This document shows positions 62,596 to 64,000 of a stretch of DNA of 64,000 bases, one piece after another (the stretch's first letter is position 1; every line of letters begins with the position of its first letter). The DNA lies in assembly GCF_003148465.1 (NCBI RefSeq), contig NZ_QGGI01000013.1:1-64000 (forward strand). Reading direction: 5' to 3'. A model generated the notes under the pieces. It was not told the origin of the DNA and ran no database searches. It saw only the letters and a list, made by a program, of their open reading frames with translations. Both the position numbers and the translations under genes were made by a program. The stretch is from Oceanotoga teriensis. GTDB taxonomy: Bacteria > Thermotogota > Thermotogae > Petrotogales > Petrotogaceae.

Positions 62596-64000
62596 TTATT
62601 TTATTATTCTTGAGATATCATTGAAAGTTACATATATTGCAAATCCCATCAATAGTATAAATCCTATGAAATGAATAATACCTTCAATTTTTGGATTAAC
62701 TCTTTTTCTTGTTATTATTTCATATAATGAAAAAACTATTCTTCCTCCATCTAAAGCTGGCAAAGGTAATAAATTAAATACCCCTAGATTTATAGTTATT
62801 AAAGCTATTAAATTCAGTATGGATTCTAAACCTGCTTTAGAAGCTTGACCAACTATATTAACTATTCCAACAGGTCCAGATAATTCATCTGTAGAAGTTT
62901 GACCGGTAAAGAGTTGAGAAAATACCTGTATAACAGATTCTATAAGAGATTTTGCCCAACTAAATGACATAGGAATTATTTGACTTAATGTTGGATGTAA
63001 TCTTTCTGAATTATCTATAAATCCCGGAATTGATAAATAATTAAATAATTCTTCTTTAGTCATATTTAACTCTATTATTTCATTATTTCTAGATATTTTT
63101 AATAATAAATCATTTTTAGAACTTCTATTTATTTCTTGTATTTGATTTCCATATGTCGTAATTAATATAGTGTTTTCTGGTATATTTAGTGTTTGAATTG
63201 TACTTATTAATTGTGTTCCATTATTTATATTTTTTTCGTTTATTCCCACTATTAAGTCATTTTTTTGAAAAATATCTACATCTTTCATTATTTTATTTGA
63301 AAATAAATTAAAGGTTATACCTATTACTGGTTTTTGATCATTTATCATATAATTTGAAATAAATCCAGAATATATAGAGTTTTTATAAGAAATTTTTGTT
63401 AAATCATTTTTTTCCATTTTATTTAAAATATTATAAAAATTTGCAGAATCATTTATTTTTAAATCATTTTCAATTTTATTTGATTCTTTTATTTCATAAT
63501 CATATAAATATATTAAACTCTGTTTTTCTGATAATACAGGAGAAACTTTTAAATCCTTTAATATTCCATTTCTATCTACAGTTAAATTTATTGGTTTATT
63601 ATTTCTCAATTCTATTGCAAGAATTGAAGGATCAAAAATATAATCACCATTTATTTTTAAAATAGTATCATTTTCTTGTAATCCTGAAATATAAGCTGGC
63701 GAATTTTCTTGAACTTGTGCTATTCCAACTTTTGGAAATCCATATCCAATACCTATTATAATAATAATTATAAGTCCAAGTAAGAATGAAAATAAAGGAC
63801 CTGCAAAAGATATCAAGAATTTTTGCCAAGGTTTTTTATTTAAATACAAAGTTTTATCATTTTCATCATATTCAGGGCTTTCAATATCTTCTCCAGCAAG
63901 TCTCACATATCCACCAAGTGGTATTGAATTAAATCTAAAAGTGGTATTTTTCCCTTTTATATTAAAGAGTTTTGGACCAAATCCAACAGCAAATTCTTCT
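62596..64000 (-). CDS. rseP: Site-2 protease, RseP/MucP-like, 5' end beyond window
   Basis: Membrane metalloprotease for regulated intramembrane proteolysis. The frame is open to the window edge; it starts EEFAVGFGPKLF, the segment just after the HExxH zinc helix, so the catalytic start is missing here. A first GTG at 63906 is internal (GGYVRLAGED) and not the start. It contains PDZ-like segments (GYGFPKVGIAQVQENSPAYISGLQENDTILKING; second in the middle), and the C-terminal LGVFNLLPLPALDGGR with the third zinc ligand (NLLPxPxLDGG). Followed 13 bp later by ispG. Confidence 0.93.
   Translation of the reverse strand, partial: EEFAVGFGPKLFNIKGKNTTFRFNSIPLGGYVRLAGEDIESPEYDENDKTLYLNKKPWQKFLISFAGPLFSFLLGLIIIIIIGIGYGFPKVGIAQVQENSPAYISGLQENDTILKINGDYIFDPSILAIELRNNKPINLTVDRNGILKDLKVSPVLSEKQSLIYLYDYEIKESNKIENDLKINDSANFYNILNKMEKNDLTKISYKNSIYSGFISNYMINDQKPVIGITFNLFSNKIMKDVDIFQKNDLIVGINEKNINNGTQLISTIQTLNIPENTILITTYGNQIQEINRSSKNDLLLKISRNNEIIELNMTKEELFNYLSIPGFIDNSERLHPTLSQIIPMSFSWAKSLIESVIQVFSQLFTGQTSTDELSGPVGIVNIVGQASKAGLESILNLIALITINLGVFNLLPLPALDGGRIVFSLYEIITRKRVNPKIEGIIHFIGFILLMGFAIYVTFNDISRIIK

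Noticed and set aside
63904-63906. GTG as the start of the rseP gene
   Set aside because: It is the valine of GGYVRLAGED in the middle of the family's conserved region; the gene continues past the window end.

Overview
The window is very AT-rich bacterial DNA with dense short operons, strong G-rich Shine-Dalgarno sites (AGGGGGA, GGAGG), frequent ATGA or TAATG gene overlaps and compact hairpin-plus-U terminators. Gene content suggests an anaerobic fermentative flagellated bacterium: PPi-type phosphofructokinase, formate-THF ligase with FolD, glycogen/maltodextrin debranching, scattered flagellar genes (FliK, FliJ, a FliT-like protein), a large transketolase-rnc-yaaT-holB-yaaR-ispG-rseP block and an I-B-like CRISPR adaptation module. 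The best guess is a low-GC member of the Thermotogota (Petrotogales, Marinitoga/Oceanotoga-like). This is inferred from recognised proteins only; no rRNA or tRNA gene is visible.

Positions 1-11189 hold a CRISPR-Cas locus. A type III-B operon (cmr1 truncated by the window edge, HD-less cas10/cmr2, cmr3, a CARF-type PD-(D/E)XK nuclease, cmr4, cmr5, cmr6) ends in a terminator. It is followed by a leader with a near-consensus promoter, an 8-repeat array read on the + strand, and cas4-cas1-cas2-cas6. A second, different cas6 lies alone at 43025-43813. The most notable system here is the co-translated cyclic-oligoadenylate-type effector nuclease inside the Cmr operon, combined with an adaptation module and repeat that look like type I-B.

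Positions 11190-20850 are a patchwork: a methyltransferase, a decayed chemotaxis-receptor fragment, a GNAT acetyltransferase, a CDP-alcohol phosphatidyltransferase, a frameshifted Fpg/Nei-like glycosylase, a HAD phosphatase, two tandem alpha/beta hydrolases, an Asn-rich FliK, an RpiR regulator, a possible small RNA and two small unknown genes.

Positions 20978-43003 carry mostly metabolism: glgX, fhs-folD-M42 peptidase, nadE and a tyrosine recombinase, an EamA transporter, an aldo/keto reductase, a C-S lyase-type aminotransferase with phosphoglucomutase, psuK-psuG behind a structured attenuator leader, a B12-binding protein with a MacB/LolCD-like ABC exporter, a TetR regulator with an inverted-repeat operator, an RNA methyltransferase, a DD-carboxypeptidase and PPi-phosphofructokinase.

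Positions 43025-64000 hold the solitary cas6, an MsmX/UgpC-type ATPase preceded by a toxin-less Phd/YefM antitoxin with its own operator, and the operon tsaC-coaX-radical SAM-fliT-like-debranching enzyme. glnA follows behind two inverted repeats, then a long minus-strand operon: rseP-ispG-yaaR-holB-yaaT-tkt-rnc-two radical SAM genes-a GAFTGA-less NtrC-like regulator-fliJ.
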